Numbered from the stretch's first letter, positions 24,145 to 35,845 are shown. The stretch is DNA of 64,000 nucleotides from Epiperipatus broadwayi (GCA_028023455.1 JAQFVV010001023.1:64001-128000), one strand, 5' to 3'. Made by a program: numbers and translations. Notes: a model not told the origin generated them from the letters alone.

Positions 24145-25695
24145 TTATATATATATGCACACAGTGTTATAGTTAGACAGACAGTAGACTACTTCCCTCA
24201 CTCTAGAAAATAGTTTGTTTAATCTCAAAATATAATTTTTTAACTTCTGTGATCTCTCACATGCCTTGCTAGTGGTATATGTCTTTCTTTCTCCTCTCTT
24301 GTTACACTCCATTTTTTCTTCAGACTCAGAATGTTCTAAATTTAGTAATTCCACAACAAGTACTATTGATTGATTGTAAGACTGGTTACTCAAAATAGAT
24401 AGATTGATTTAATCTATCTGCTTATTATTTGGCATTTCTTCATCTCACACTTCTGATGATGTGTCAGCACAGACATTCTTTTTTAGTGTAGTCATCACTT
24501 CTGTTAATGGAGATCTTATATTTACTGGTTTAGTGGCTCATTCTAAAGGTTTCTGTTCAAATGATTGATATGATTTATAAATTCATTTCCATTATCCAGC
24601 CATACTAGTCTTAATTATTTTGATAGAACTTTCAATACAACTCCAGGCAGCTACTTTATTCTTAGAACACCTTATATCCACATGGAAATTTCAACATTAA
24701 CTTTTATATTGTTGAATTGTTTATGCTCCTACTTGGCACTAATATGGAAATGTGAACAAAATTTTCATTGCATTAACATTTTGACAGACATCTTAGTAAA
24801 TAAAACAAGCAAACTCACTATACGTATTGCCACACACAGCAAGCCAGAGTAATCAATAGATTCCAGAAGGCTTGTGCATAAAATCCCCATCTAGTGCCTA
24901 CTCATTTTTATGCACAAACCTTCTGGCATCCATTGATTAATCTAGCTTGCTGTGTGTGGCAATACATATAGTGAGTTTTGCCTGTTTTAATAATAGTTAT
25001 AAGCAAGCATAAGAAATGGTGATCATGTGATCTTTTTAATAGGTATTCCCAGCATAAAATATTGGTAGAACATGGCAGTCATCAATGCTCCATTTATATC
25101 CTTGTAATAAGTTTTATTTAGCATTGTTTTTAACTGCTGTACTGCTTTTTCAGTCAAACCATTAGACTCAGGTGACATGATTGTAATAATATGTGCTTAA
25201 TTCCCTTATTATGTAAAAAGTATTTTAACTGCAGTAATATGAAATTGACTCTATTATCAGATAGGATAGTTTCAGCATATGCATGGCATACAAATAATTC
25301 ATTTAAAACTTTAATGGTCTAATCTGCATGTGTGCTTTTTAATTATTTTGTATTCGGTTTATTTAGAATATAAGTCAATCACAATTAGTAAAATATATCC
25401 TTTAAATGGTCTCTCCATGCGTAGCCTATAACAAGGTTCCAGCTTTTTCGAAGATAAATTAGCTGTAGATTGACATTCTCTATACTGCTTAACCATTTGT
25501 TTAATCTCATGGCATATTCTGAGCTGCTACACATATGCCGGGCCATCACACACATGGCCATGCTAATTTCTCATTCCTGGATGTTCTTTATATAGAAAGT
25601 CTAACACTTGTTTCCTGCTTCAGTTGGAATTAATATGTGATCTGTCATTAAGATGCAACCATTACGCATTGACAGGCTTTTACGTACATTCCATA
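24145..25695 (-). pseudogene. Decayed Ty3/gypsy integrase remnant
   Basis: Reading the minus strand across several frames gives the integrase region of a Ty3/gypsy polyprotein in order. First comes YKEHPGM near the zinc-finger part, then EIKQMVKQYRECQ and ERPFKGYILLIVIDLYSK at the start of the catalytic core. AETILSDNRVNF follows (the second catalytic Asp), then SPESNGLTEKAVQQLKTML with the third catalytic Glu. Beyond the foldback at 24800-25040 comes LPGVVLKVLSK...WLDNGNEF, the chromatin-side tail. Stops and frameshifts abound and there is no reverse transcriptase, so it is a dead fragment. It lies in the Trk intron next to the stalk exon. Confidence 0.8.
24800..25040. mobile_element. Foldback element, family A, nested in the gypsy remnant
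   Basis: The arms TATTGCCACACACAGCAAGC and the inverse flank a short centre. The usual family A terminus GGTGATCATGTGAT is at the right end. It separates two collinear parts of the integrase remnant, so it inserted after the retroelement. Confidence 0.78.
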
Positions 25696-25800
25696 TAGGT
25701 TCTATAACGTAGCTAGATTGAGTTCCAACAGAGTGAAGTAATATAATATATGTGTACACACACCTATGTTTATAATTAAAAGGTTGTAAAACATACTTAC

Positions 25801-25892
25801 AGAATAGTTATTGGAACCGGATTTATTCAGTTTTGTTGGCACAAGCATTGTTGTTTTGGGTTCAGGTTTGGATTTGTGCTTCTGCAAAGGAA
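25801..25892 (-). CDS. Trk-type receptor, extracellular juxtamembrane stalk exon
   Basis: This short 92-nt exon encodes a Lys/Pro/Thr/Ser-rich, cysteine-free segment (PLQKHKSKPEPKTT near its start, NKSGSNNYS at its end). That is the composition expected of the flexible stalk between Ig2 and the membrane in Trk receptors. The acceptor is a strong TTATTTTTCAG and the donor is TCT|GTAAGT. The exon opens with two bases that complete the codon left by the Ig exon 16.3 kb away (A+TT, Ile) and closes in phase 0, as the transmembrane exon requires. The reading frame is therefore continuous across all three exons. The sequence alone is not diagnostic, so the call rests on phase, strand and position between two clear Trk exons. 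A decayed gypsy integrase begins about 110 bp further along the intron. Confidence 0.78.
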
Positions 25893-26254
25893 CTGAAAAA
25901 TAATAGAAGGTAAAAATGCATAAATATTAAAATATCGCAAGAGAAGAAAAGAATCTTAAATCATTTTTTATCTTCAAGCAACTCTTGTATTATTAGCTAA
26001 AGTAATAACACTCAGAAACGACATTATTACTATCTACATAATTAAAATATAAAATTTTCTAATAATAAAAGCTAATTTGAACAGCTTAATTTATTCACAG
26101 ATTTTAAAATTTTTTAGACTTAAAATTAATCAACGATAATTATTTAATAATTATAATAATAGTTATCTAATAACTGCATTTAAATTAGTTTTTATTAAAA
26201 AATATGCAAACAAATATTTAATTACAAAAACATACTCATATATATATATAAACA

Positions 26255-27660
26255 AAAGAAGTAAATAATTCTCCCCCAGGCTATGAATTAATAGCACTCT
26301 AAATGTACAAAGCTTTAAGAATAGAATGAATCCACTCATTATTGGAGCTCTGATGTTTATAAGCATACCTTTGCCAACATTGTTGGTAATTCAAAGTGAA
26401 ATTAATATATCAGCTAGATAGAATATGACGCTTAATGTTTATTAAGGTAATAATTATATAAAGCTAGAGATAGAGTCTCTTTTAATACACATTATAATAA
26501 TTAAATAAGATTGTATGTGTAAATATTAATTTAAACATAGCTCAAAGTATATATGTAAACAAAGACAGTAAAACATCATCCCTCAGGCTATGAATTAAAA
26601 CATTGTATATGTTGGAACAAAGAATCAAAAATAGAATGAATCCATCTGTTCTTGGAACTCTGATGTTTATAAGCACATCTTTGTCATCATTGTTGCTAAA
26701 TCAGAGTGACATTAATACATTAGTCAGATGGAATATGTAATTAGAGGGGGGGGCACTCTTTCTCTCTCAAGTTATGAATAAATGACATTTTATGTTTAGC
26801 AAAAATCAAGAATACAATGAATCCATGAATCTTTAAGTTTTTGATGTTTATAAGATTTCCCTTGCCAACATTGGTAAAAATTTCAGAGTGAACTTAATGT
26901 AACAGTCAGACGAAACTATGGCATTAATAATGATAAGCTATCAAATATGAAGACAATATGATTTTAATAACTTTCTTTTAACAATCAAACAGAAGTGAAT
27001 AATAGCAAACATGAAATTAGCATAGCTTACTGCAGGGGTCCCCAACCCTATGTCTGTGGGCACCATGGCGCCCGCAGACCATTTTATGTGTGCCCTCCAC
27101 CATTTGAACATGATAAAAAATTATGTATCTGATATAAACCAATTTTTAAAATTTCTTAAAAATTATTGTATTATATTGTAATCAAATTGTAGGGCATACT
27201 ATACTTTTATAGCATAAAAGAGTTTATCTCTTGGTCCGCCAAGTGTGGTGTTTCTCTGCACACTGCACTAGCACAGAGTACGTAAAGTTAACGCAGACAC
27301 CAATCTCTCTGAAAAAATAAATGGTGCCCGCCACCTGGCCGGTATTGTAGAATGTGCTCTTAAGTGCAAAAAGGTTGGGGACCCCTGGCTTACTGTATAT
27401 GTATTTAAGGAAAGCAAACTACTCTTCCTCAGGTTATAAGTAATTTTTGCTGTGATAGCAATCCTTACAAACACTGATAGACATTCAGAAATTCAATATG
27501 CCAGCCAAATAAAAATATAGCATTAATAATTACCAAACTAATAATCACTTATCCAAGGCTGGAGATGGAATCAAGCAGAAGTTAATAATTGTAAATATGA
27601 AGTTGTATAGATTAACATATATGTACTGAAGGGAAATAGGTGGGTCCATTCCATTCTTGA
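26255..27660. repeat. Degenerate tandem array, units of roughly 240-370 bp
   Basis: Four diverged units share CAGGCTATGAATTAA, TAGAATGAATCCA, CTCTGATGTTTATAAG, TTGCCAACATTG and CAGAGTGA in that order. An inverted copy lies at about 28215-28480 beyond a hammerhead repeat. A hAT MITE has inserted into one unit. Confidence 0.75.
27033..27387. mobile_element. hAT MITE (355 bp)
   Basis: The termini are perfect inverted repeats CAGGGGTCCCCAACC, and the element is flanked by the 8-bp duplication GCTTACTG (27025-27032 and 27388-27395). Both are hallmarks of hAT (Charlie-type) elements. The interior is GC-richer than its surroundings and non-coding. Confidence 0.93.
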
Positions 27661-27694
27661 TTTTTCAAAACATAGTGTTATTTTTTCATTCCTT

Positions 27695-27812
27695 GAGAGA
27701 GAGAGGAGAGAGAGGGGAGAGAGAGAGGGGGAGAGGGAGAGAGAGGAAGAGGGGGAGGGAGGGAGAGGAAGAGGGAGGGAGAGGGGAGAGGAGGGAGGAA
27801 GGGAGAGAGAGG
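27695..27812. repeat. 118-bp uninterrupted purine tract
   Basis: Every base on the plus strand is A or G, in GAGA, GGGA and GGGGA patterns. The open frame across it is an artefact of the repeat. Confidence 0.95.
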
Positions 27813-27844
27813 TTTGCTTCTCTTAATTACATATACATTCTAGA

Positions 27845-28195
27845 CTTTAGATCAACATGGGTGTGACAAGAATCTCAGCCTCAGAGTGACCTTTGAGCAT
27901 TCCATCATCAGATTTTCAATTGGATGGATGGTTGAAGAGTTGGAGTGTGAAGTAGATTGAAGCTTATCCATTAAAGTATGAAGATTGACTATCTTAATAT
28001 ATATTTGAGCACTGATTGCATATATGTATAGAGATGATAATCTGGACCAACTGATGATTGCTGGTTTAGCATGAAATACGTATATTGGTGATTATTTATC
28101 TTTTTGACATATATGTGTTTGAGTGTATCAGTGTTATGGGATAGAGTGGAGAGTGTTGGGACATGTGGAAGTCTGTGCTCATATACCCTATATAT
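27845..28195 (+). mobile_element. Hammerhead-repeat copy
   Basis: The plus strand runs GATCAACATGGGTGTGAC, then the conserved body (CCATCATCAGATTTTCAAT, TTAAAGTATGAAGATTG), the ribozyme region and the GTGCTCATATACCC end (a decayed B-box). The copy is single. Confidence 0.82.
28036..28096 (+). ncRNA. Hammerhead ribozyme candidate with palindromic helix III
   Basis: ACCAA (28046-28050), CTGATGA (28051-28057), TGCT/AGCA helix II, GAAA (28073-28076), helix III ATAC|GTAT (28076-28083), cleavage A28084, then TTGGT (28085-28089). Helix I extends with GATAAT/ATTATT. Helix III is a loopless palindrome, so a stable fold may need a dimer, as described for other hammerheads with minimal helix III. Confidence 0.78.
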
Positions 28196-28199
28196 TAAT

Positions 28200-28945
28200 C
28201 TATGCGAATTTCTATGTTTGCAATTATCAACTTCTGTTTGATTATTAAAACAAAGTTATTAGCATGATTCTGTCTCTACACTTATTAATGCCATATTTTT
28301 AACTGGATGGTATAGTTCACTCCGAATTTCCACTAATGTTGGCAAGGGCGAGCTTATAAAACATCTAAAGATTAAAGAATTGGTGAAGCCATTCTCTTCT
28401 TTTTGATATTTTCTAAATATACAGTGTTATTTAGTCTAGTCTGAGAAAGAGTGATTTGATGTACATACAAATTACTCTATGCTATTTTCATAATTCATCT
28501 ACACCAATAAACATATTTATGAAATCTGAGCATAATTAAAAAATGTTGCTTTTTAAAATTTATTTTTCAAGTAAAAATGTATTTACAACATTAATTATAT
28601 ATTAAAAGACATGTATTTTTACCATCTTTTTTACTAATCTTAACGCGATTAGTTTTTTAAATAAAGATTTATTTTTGTTTTTTAAATTATTATTTGATAT
28701 ATATATATAAATTTCTTTAATTGCTCAACTGCTTTTAGATGATGTGAAATGATTATTCACTCTGTTTCAATAAATAATATTTTGTGCTACTAATTTTAAA
28801 TCATTAAACTATAAAATAGAATTCAGGATTTCACAGCTATTGTAATAAATATATTTTATTTTATGGCAAAAACTAGTCAAAATAAAGCAAAAATTTTATT
28901 GCATTAAACGCTTATGAGACTATATTTATTTAGCAATAAATCTTA
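28200..28945. other. Inverted 26-kb repeat unit, then AT-rich sequence
   Basis: To about 28480 this is the inverted copy of the 26.3-27.6 kb array unit. The rest is AT-rich with no gene visible. Confidence 0.5.
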
Positions 28946-28948
28946 CAT

Positions 28949-29065
28949 TTTTTTTTTTCATATGTCATAGCATCGGCCGGGAGGCGAACCCGCAACAACC
29001 GTCTGCAACCAACTGCTTGCTTGCAAGGCGGCTGCGCTGACCTCTCGGCTAACAACCCTTGACAG
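28949..29065 (-). mobile_element. tRNA-derived SINE
   Basis: On the minus strand the head includes GAGAGGTCAGCGC (A-box region) and GCGGGTTCGCCTCCC (B-box), followed by CGGCCGATGCTATGACATA and a poly-A tail. It is flanked by a 12-bp target-site duplication, TAAATCTTACAT (28937-28948 and 29066-29077). Confidence 0.92.
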
Positions 29066-29079
29066 TAAATCTTACATCA

Positions 29080-29850
29080 TTATTTAATAATGTATTAACA
29101 TCTTTGATCTTTCCCCCCTAGATCTACTATATATAAATGAATGATAGAGATAATACTTTTCCCTTCAATCTGTCTCTGACCTTGAAGATAACTTCTTGGG
29201 GGTAAAAGGCCATTAAACTATTTTTATTTTTGGTCTTCCCTGGATCTTCTGCTTTTAATTTTTGCTTAACATATCACTAATTACATTTAAATGTAAGTTT
29301 CATTATATAATGTATTATGAAATTAAACATTTTTTCCAAATGCCAAATATCTGAGGGTAACAATACATTAGTGGGAGAAATTATTAGCACTAAATTATGT
29401 TTGCATTCTTTTGCATTATCAACATTTCTTTCTAACAATATCTGTTTTTTGAAAACAATTTATAAATTATATATTTAAAAAAATAAAATTATTAATTAAA
29501 GAAATATTCTCATATTGAAAAAAATAAAGCTAATAGTTAAAGAAATATTCTCTTTGACAATTGTTCAGATTAAGTTATTATAAAAGAGTCATCAAAAAAA
29601 AAAAAAAAGCAGTAAAATCAACCAACGGTATTAGCCAAAAAAATTTTGAAATAAAAAAATCATTTATTTCTACAGGACTTTATAATCTTCAGTATTATCA
29701 AAAGTTAAATTATTATATTTTAAATAAATAAATTAATATAAATACAAAAATTAAAACCATAAGCACAATTCAAATGTTATGATCACCACCATCTTCTTTT
29801 ATTATACTATAAATCACAAAGGTATTTGTCTGAAAATACAATTTCCTTTT
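29080..29850. other. AT-rich intronic sequence
   Basis: I see no gene or classifiable element in this stretch. Confidence 0.45.
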
Positions 29851-29875
29851 TATCCAATGTGTATAACTGACATAA

Positions 29876-30283
29876 ATTGAGATATTGCAAGATCTCAAGC
29901 GCTCGTTACAAAACTTATCTGACAGCCAATCAGATGACATGATAGCCATCCAAACGAAATCCAAACCTAAACACACATCAAAGATTATGTATTCTAAAAA
30001 CTGCTACATAGGAAATCATGGGATTTCATGTTGTACGTTTATGGTTTAGAATCAATGAGTTAATTGTTACGATGTTTAAAACTTCAAGCTTTCAAACCTA
30101 GATATTTACAAATGGCTTAGATATATAGAAAGAAAAGTAGAGAAAAGGGTGGCCACCCTTTTCTCATAAAATCTTTGTTGTGTGTTTAGATTTGGATTTC
30201 GTTTGGACAGGTATCATGTCATCTGATTGCCTGTCAGATAAGTTTTGTAACAAGCACTTGAGATCTTGCAGTATCTCAATTTA
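29876..30283. repeat. Inverted repeat with a 26-bp perfect palindrome inside
   Basis: Arms of about 115 bp share the sequence around GATTTGGATTTCGTTTGGA and CATCTGATTG. Between the arms, 30140-30165 is a perfect 26-bp palindrome. A related but diverged stretch is at 44010-44130. The mirrored short open frames on the two strands are the two arms. Confidence 0.8.
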
Positions 30284-30299
30284 TTTCAGTTTTCAACTA

Positions 30300-32525
30300 T
30301 CTGCGCTTTGCAAATTAAAATATTATCCAATGTGTATGTATGTATGCTATTATCATAAAGATGATTTGGAATATACACACAATAGCATACTATGACCTGA
30401 TCATAACATGTAGTGACCATAGATATGGTTTGTCCTTCATTGACTCCTTTTTATCACTACATTATTATAGTATTTTATATTTGACACTATATTACATTTT
30501 GTTTCTTTTTTCAAATTCTCTGTTCAATGTTGTCCCTTCAATTTCTTTTGGGTTATATCATTAATATAGAATCTCCAATTTCCCATTTACTCAATTTTAT
30601 GATTCTTTTACTCTAATTTTTTATGTTCCCATCATCTCAGCCTATTGGGAAAAAAAACAGTCAGTTACAGAAGCTTTGTAAAATCATAAAGTTTCATTAG
30701 CTTTTCTTTATCTTAATATACTTTGTAGGGCAGCATTTTTAGTAGCATTCAACTTTTAAAATATTCTGACCATGAGTTGTATCCTAGATCATAGTATTTC
30801 AAGAATATCTAGCTCTGAATAATTTAGTGTTGTAACAGAATCTGGAGCTCAAAGTTCATTCACCATGGCAACGGCTCTATCATTTCTGGTGTTCAAACTT
30901 CTTATGAATTCTAATCAATAAATCATTTGACCATTTTATATTTATTAAATACATATTAATATTAAAGTATAAAATGCAAAACGGTACTTTGTAAGACTAC
31001 TTTGATTTTATGGATTATAATTTGAAAGGTGTTAAACTATTTAGGGTAAATCCATCTTGTTTTCGGCCTATATTTTAACTATAAGATAAAAAAGTAAAGG
31101 TAGATGGCGCTTTATAAAAAAATAATAAATGAAAAGGTATTTACAAGAATTTGAGTTTTATTACTGTTTTAATTTTTGGTTAACTAAATAACCATTTACA
31201 TGGTTTAATTAGATTGGCTACTTACAAAATGAAATCCTAAATCTCAATATAATCTAAAAAATTTTTTCCAAGATTTACTCAGCCAAAATTTGACATATTG
31301 TGGATATGGCAGATAAGGTTATTATTAAATAAATACTTGACTTGAACATTACGTATATATATATACATAAATACGATTTTTTTTATTTTTATAAATAATA
31401 TAAAATTAAACTGTTTTTTTTTTTGTTTGGAACTCATTTAACAAGGAATCATATTACATTATCATTTTCCAAGATATTAATGTTGTTGTAGAAAGCTTAG
31501 TTTATTAAAAGAATATACCCATTTAAAAAAAAATCGTACTTGTGATTTTTTCCCTCTGAATAATAAGGAAACTGAATTGTTTTTGGAGATTTTATTGGAA
31601 ATATCTTTTAACTAATTCTCTTACTGGTTCAATTACAACATTTAAATCATATTGTATATTCGACTATTTTTGTTTGGTGGTGATTATAGTTTAATCTCTT
31701 ATGTATTGTTTCTAATTCCAGAGTGCTAGGCACAAGGTGTCACATTGATCACTGTTTAGATTTATAATGATTATAAATTACACAAATATTTGTGGGTTTT
31801 TTAAATGCAGCATTTAACCATACTGACTAATTTTCTAATAGCCTATTACCTATTTATATATTGCAGATTGAGTTCTTCTGCTACAGAAAGAATAGGTTTG
31901 TACAATTCAATTAATAATTTATAACTCAGGCACACAACCCTGATTATAGCATGGTGTGCAAAGGTTGGCTTATATATAAATAAGCTCTAAGCATAAATAT
32001 GCACTTATGTTTTTCAAACCGATGCTCATGGCTAAGTGCATGTAAATTTGTAAAAGCACATGATTGGAAATTTGTTCCTTTATAATATTGCTTAATTTTC
32101 AATTTTTTTTTAAATTTTTATCAACATCTCTCCCATCTCAACTCCATCATATAGAAACTACTTACTGCACAGAAAGTCAGATTAATGTTTCTCATTATAC
32201 ATACCTTTTGCTAACAACATTTATTTTTCAGGTGAGATAAAGATATTAAACACCTGAATCACTATATTTATTTTGACAGACCTTTTTATCACATTTTTAA
32301 AAACACATGGACATAAAAATTCACCTAATTGATATCTGTAGTTTGCCTGAAGACTAAAGGTTGTTCATGAATTGTATGAGTAATGGAAAAGAGTAGTCAG
32401 CACTGATGAATGGTTGCTTATAGTGGAGATGAGAGAGGAATTGATGAAAACTAAAAAGTTTGAAAATATTGATTCCTTTAAAATGTTGCATAAATGTTAT
32501 TATACATTTTTGAATCTAAACAAGT
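30300..32525. other. AT-rich intronic sequence
   Basis: I find no exon, RNA gene or complete element across this 2.2 kb. Confidence 0.45.
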
Positions 32526-32775
32526 TGTCATGTGATGTATGACTTAATTTTATTACTATTATAGTTTTGCTTCTGAGGCTTTGGCGATGTTATATTGCTA
32601 AGACTATTAATAATAATAATAAAAAAATAATATATGGTGTAACTGAAAATTATTCAGACCCATATAGCTATTTAAATTAGGATATATGAGCACAGACTTT
32701 CACACCACCCACCACTCTCCACTCTATTTCATAACACTGATACACTTGAACACATATATGTCAAAAAGATAAATA

Positions 32776-32835
32776 ATTATCAATATACGTATTTCATGCT
32801 AAATCAGCAATCATCAGTTGGTCCAGATTACCATC
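32776..32835 (-). ncRNA. Hammerhead ribozyme candidate
   Basis: CTGATGA (32811-32817), helix II TGCT/AGCA, GAAA (32792-32795) and palindromic helix III ATACGTAT (32785-32792) are present. Helix I has one mismatch (ACCAA with TTGAT). Confidence 0.7.
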
Positions 32836-33420
32836 TCTACACATATTTGCAATAAGTGCTCAGATATATATTAAGATAGTCAATCTTCATACTTTAATGG
32901 ACAGGCTTCAATCTACTCCTCACTCCAATTCTTCAAACGTCCATCCAATTGAAAATCTGATGATGGAACGCTCAAAGGTCACTCTGAGGCTGAGATTCTT
33001 GGCACACCCATGTTGATCTAATATATGTGTTCAAGTGTATCAGTGTTATGAAATAGAGTAGAGAGTGGTGGGTGGTGTGAAAGTCTGTGCTCATATACTC
33101 TATATATTATATATATAGACACAGATATATAATAAGCCTGTGTTTCAGTTATTAACATAGTAGAGATGTCTGCCCATCCCTTGTATATGTATTAAATGAA
33201 TTATGTCCTGTATATGAAGGGTCAGATTGACCTTAGGTCAACATGGGTGTGACAAGAATCTTGTCCTCAGGGTGGCCTTTGAGCATTGCATCATTAGATT
33301 TTCAATTGGATGGACGGTTGAAGAGTTGGAGTGAGGAGTAGATTGAAGCCTGTCCATTAAAGTATGAAGATTGGCTATCTTAATATATATCTGAGCACTT
33401 ATAGCATATATGTGTAGAGA

Positions 33421-33487
33421 TGGTAATCTGGATCAACTGATGATTGCTGGTTTAGCATGAAATACATATATTGGTGATTATTTATCT
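33421..33487 (+). ncRNA. Hammerhead ribozyme candidate
   Basis: CTGATGA (33437-33443), TGCT/AGCA, GAAA (33459-33462), helix III AUA/UAU, cleavage A33470 and TTGGT (33471-33475). The other helix I strand is ATCAA, leaving one G-U pair. Confidence 0.72.
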
Positions 33488-34249
33488 TTTTGACATATAT
33501 GTGTTCAAGTGTATCAGTGTTATGAGATAGAGTAGAGAGTGGTGGGTGGTGTGAAAGTCTGTGCTCATATACGCTATATATTACATATATAGAGACAGGT
33601 ATATAATAAGCCTGTGTTTCAGTTATTACTATTTAAATTAGATAGCTAGATTTGTAGACATATAGATATCTGAAAATTTCAGATTTAAGTATCAGATAAG
33701 TGCTGGCTTTGAGTTGGTATTTTAGATCTAGTGTCTGAAATATCCTAGCATCTCACTGAGAATAGCCAATAGCTTGAAATCAGTTTGGAGATAGGGATGT
33801 TTCTAGATAGAGACTTTAAATGCGTTCTTTTGCAGCATTTATCGATAAAGCTTGGTTAGAGCTATGAGCATGCTCATTATTTTATTTTACAAAATACAAG
33901 CTTATCAAATTAAGTCACTAATGTATGACTTGATTTTATTTACTATTATAGTTTTGCTTTTAAATCTTAAGCGATTAATATTTGGTGTGGCTGAACAGTT
34001 TTCAGACTCAAATATAGGTGTTGGAAAATTTCAGTTAAGTAATAGATAACTGCTGGCCTTGAGCTAGTATTTTTGTAGTGTCTGAAAAGCCTGACAAGCT
34101 CAAAACCTGTTTGGGGATGGAAATAATTCTAGATAAGGATTTTAAATGCTTTCTCTTCTCGCATTTATTGCTAAAACTTGTTTAGAGCTATTAGCATGCT
34201 CATTATATTAGATTTGTAACACAAGCTTATCAAGTGAAGTCACGTGATA

Positions 34250-35730
34250 TATGTCTTTATTTTACTATTATTAAAGTTTTTGTATGACTATTATTTAATT
34301 TTTAATCTGTAAAAATATTTTTGACTTTTTTATAATAGTTTTAATTATTTTCAATTATTTGTTTCTGAAAGAATATCTGGTAAGAATAGAGTGATTTGGC
34401 TTGTATCTTGTTTAGAATTCATCGATTATATTTTTTGATTATGTTTTTTCTTTGCTGCTTGTCGAAAAAATTTATTACTAAATGAATATCTACTTGATAG
34501 TTATAAACATTCCCCAAAACCTTCTATATATTAAATTTATTTTGTTTAAGAATTAAGTCGCATCACGTGTTTCACTTATAAAATGTAAATGGTTTCATGT
34601 CTCAATATTTTTATTTAGTGGTGGTATATATGATCAAATTTGAAAGACAAGAATTACAGTGTAATAAAAATAACACACACACATATTGATTTAAATAGCA
34701 CATTGTAAAGATATTGAAAAAGCTATAGTTGTAAAAAACAGTATTAAATTACAATCTTGATATTATGAAATTAAACCTTTTTTACTGCTTATGTTTTTGT
34801 CAGGTAACATGCTTAGGTTACCAGCAGAAAACTCAGGTGACAGAGAAATGACTTTCAGATATGAGATAAACAATGAGTACCCAGTACATAGTGCCTGAAC
34901 ATAAACACTCCTTTCTGCCTTGTAAGATAAAATACTGATTTACCAAAGAACAAATGCTGTTTTCAATAGAAGCAGTTTTTGCTGTCTTCTTTTTCTTCCA
35001 GTCTTCTGTCAATTTAACATAGAGCAACGGATTTCTCATATCACTAGACATGTCTGTACACTACTGCTATCTTGATTCTATTTTTTTCATTTTTTTTTAC
35101 ATAACAGCCCAGGTTCTAAGAACTATGATAGTGACAGATTTAGTAAACTGAGAGTCTTTAATTGTGATCCTTGCCTAAGGCAGTACAGTTATTCTTGATT
35201 TATATATATATATATAATTAGAAGGATTTGAACTCAGGATTTCCATCTTGATTTTTAAAAAAATTTTTTTTTCTCTTGAAGTTAAACTAGCTATAGACAT
35301 TTATGAATGTTTATGGCTGACTGCACATATTTGTATAAACTATCTGAAGATCGTATCAGTAAAAAAAACAAAAAACAAAAAACAAAGATTGCTGCAAATT
35401 CCTTAAATCATTTACAAAGAATTTTTAGAATACTCTATTGTTTTGCTAAACAAAATTCGCATAAATAAATCATATTATTAGGAAAATTTAAATAAAAACG
35501 TTTCCAAAGTATGCACGAAGTGCTTAAATGTTTTTATGTTGTATATTTTTAAAAATCTATGCTTGAACTGCTGATGCATTTTTAATACAATGCTTTTGTA
35601 TATATTGATATGAACATCTATCTTATTGCTTTTCTACTTGAAATCTTTTTTGCTACAATAAAACTTGTAAATAATCTCCAATGTATATAGTAAACCTAAT
35701 AAAATTAATTTAAAACTAATATAACTCATA
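34250..35730. other. AT-rich intronic sequence with one unexplained open frame
   Basis: A 72-codon minus-strand frame at 34833-35051 lies in slightly GC-richer DNA and encodes a Lys/Ser-rich peptide. I recognise no family and see no convincing splice-site pair, so I do not call it an exon. The rest is AT-rich with nothing identifiable. Confidence 0.35.
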
Positions 35731-35733
35731 TAT

Positions 35734-35845
35734 TGAGTTCAATTTTATGTTACATAATTTATATATCTATCTATCTTCTAAGGATCTCTTGAGTTCAATT
35801 TTATGTTACATAATTTATATATCTATCTATCTTCTAAGGATCTCT
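35734..35845. repeat. Exact 56-bp tandem duplication
   Basis: The 56-bp unit at 35734-35789, starting TGAGTTCAATTTTATG, is repeated without a single difference at 35790-35845. That indicates a very recent event or a collapse or duplication in the assembly. Confidence 0.95.

Larger units (their letters stand above)
32681..33628. mobile_element. Compound hammerhead-repeat insertion with 13-bp TSD
   Basis: A minus-oriented partial monomer (32681 to about 33010) is joined to about 1.3 plus-oriented monomers with a 483-bp period (ATATATGTGTTCAAGTGTAT near 33013 and 33496). CTATTTAAATTAG flanks the unit exactly (32668-32680 and 33629-33641), and rejoining the flanks restores an older tandem repeat. 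Two ribozyme regions are present: minus at 32785-32822 and plus at 33421-33487. Confidence 0.9.
32530..34245. repeat. Two-copy tandem repeat related to family B, first copy interrupted
   Basis: ATGACTT followed by TACTATTATAGTTTTGCTT occurs near 32545 and 33930. TGAAAATTTCAG or GGAAAATTTCAG, GATCTAGTGTCTGAA or TAGTGTCTGAA, and AGCATGCTCATTAT follow in both. The first copy is split by the hammerhead insertion at 32681-33628. Part of each unit resembles the foldback at 4782-5207. Confidence 0.78.

Noticed and set aside
27657-27866. Arg/Glu/Gly-rich open frame
   Set aside because: It is the translation of the 118-bp purine tract.
28949-29065. A genuine tRNA gene
   Set aside because: The A- and B-box motifs are followed by a poly-A tail and bounded by a target-site duplication, and the acceptor stem does not close. 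It is a SINE.
34833-35051. 72-residue minus-strand frame as a possible Trk or other exon
   Set aside because: No Ig, LRR or kinase motif is present, no splice-site pair is convincing, and the phase fit could not be shown. I left it as unexplained.
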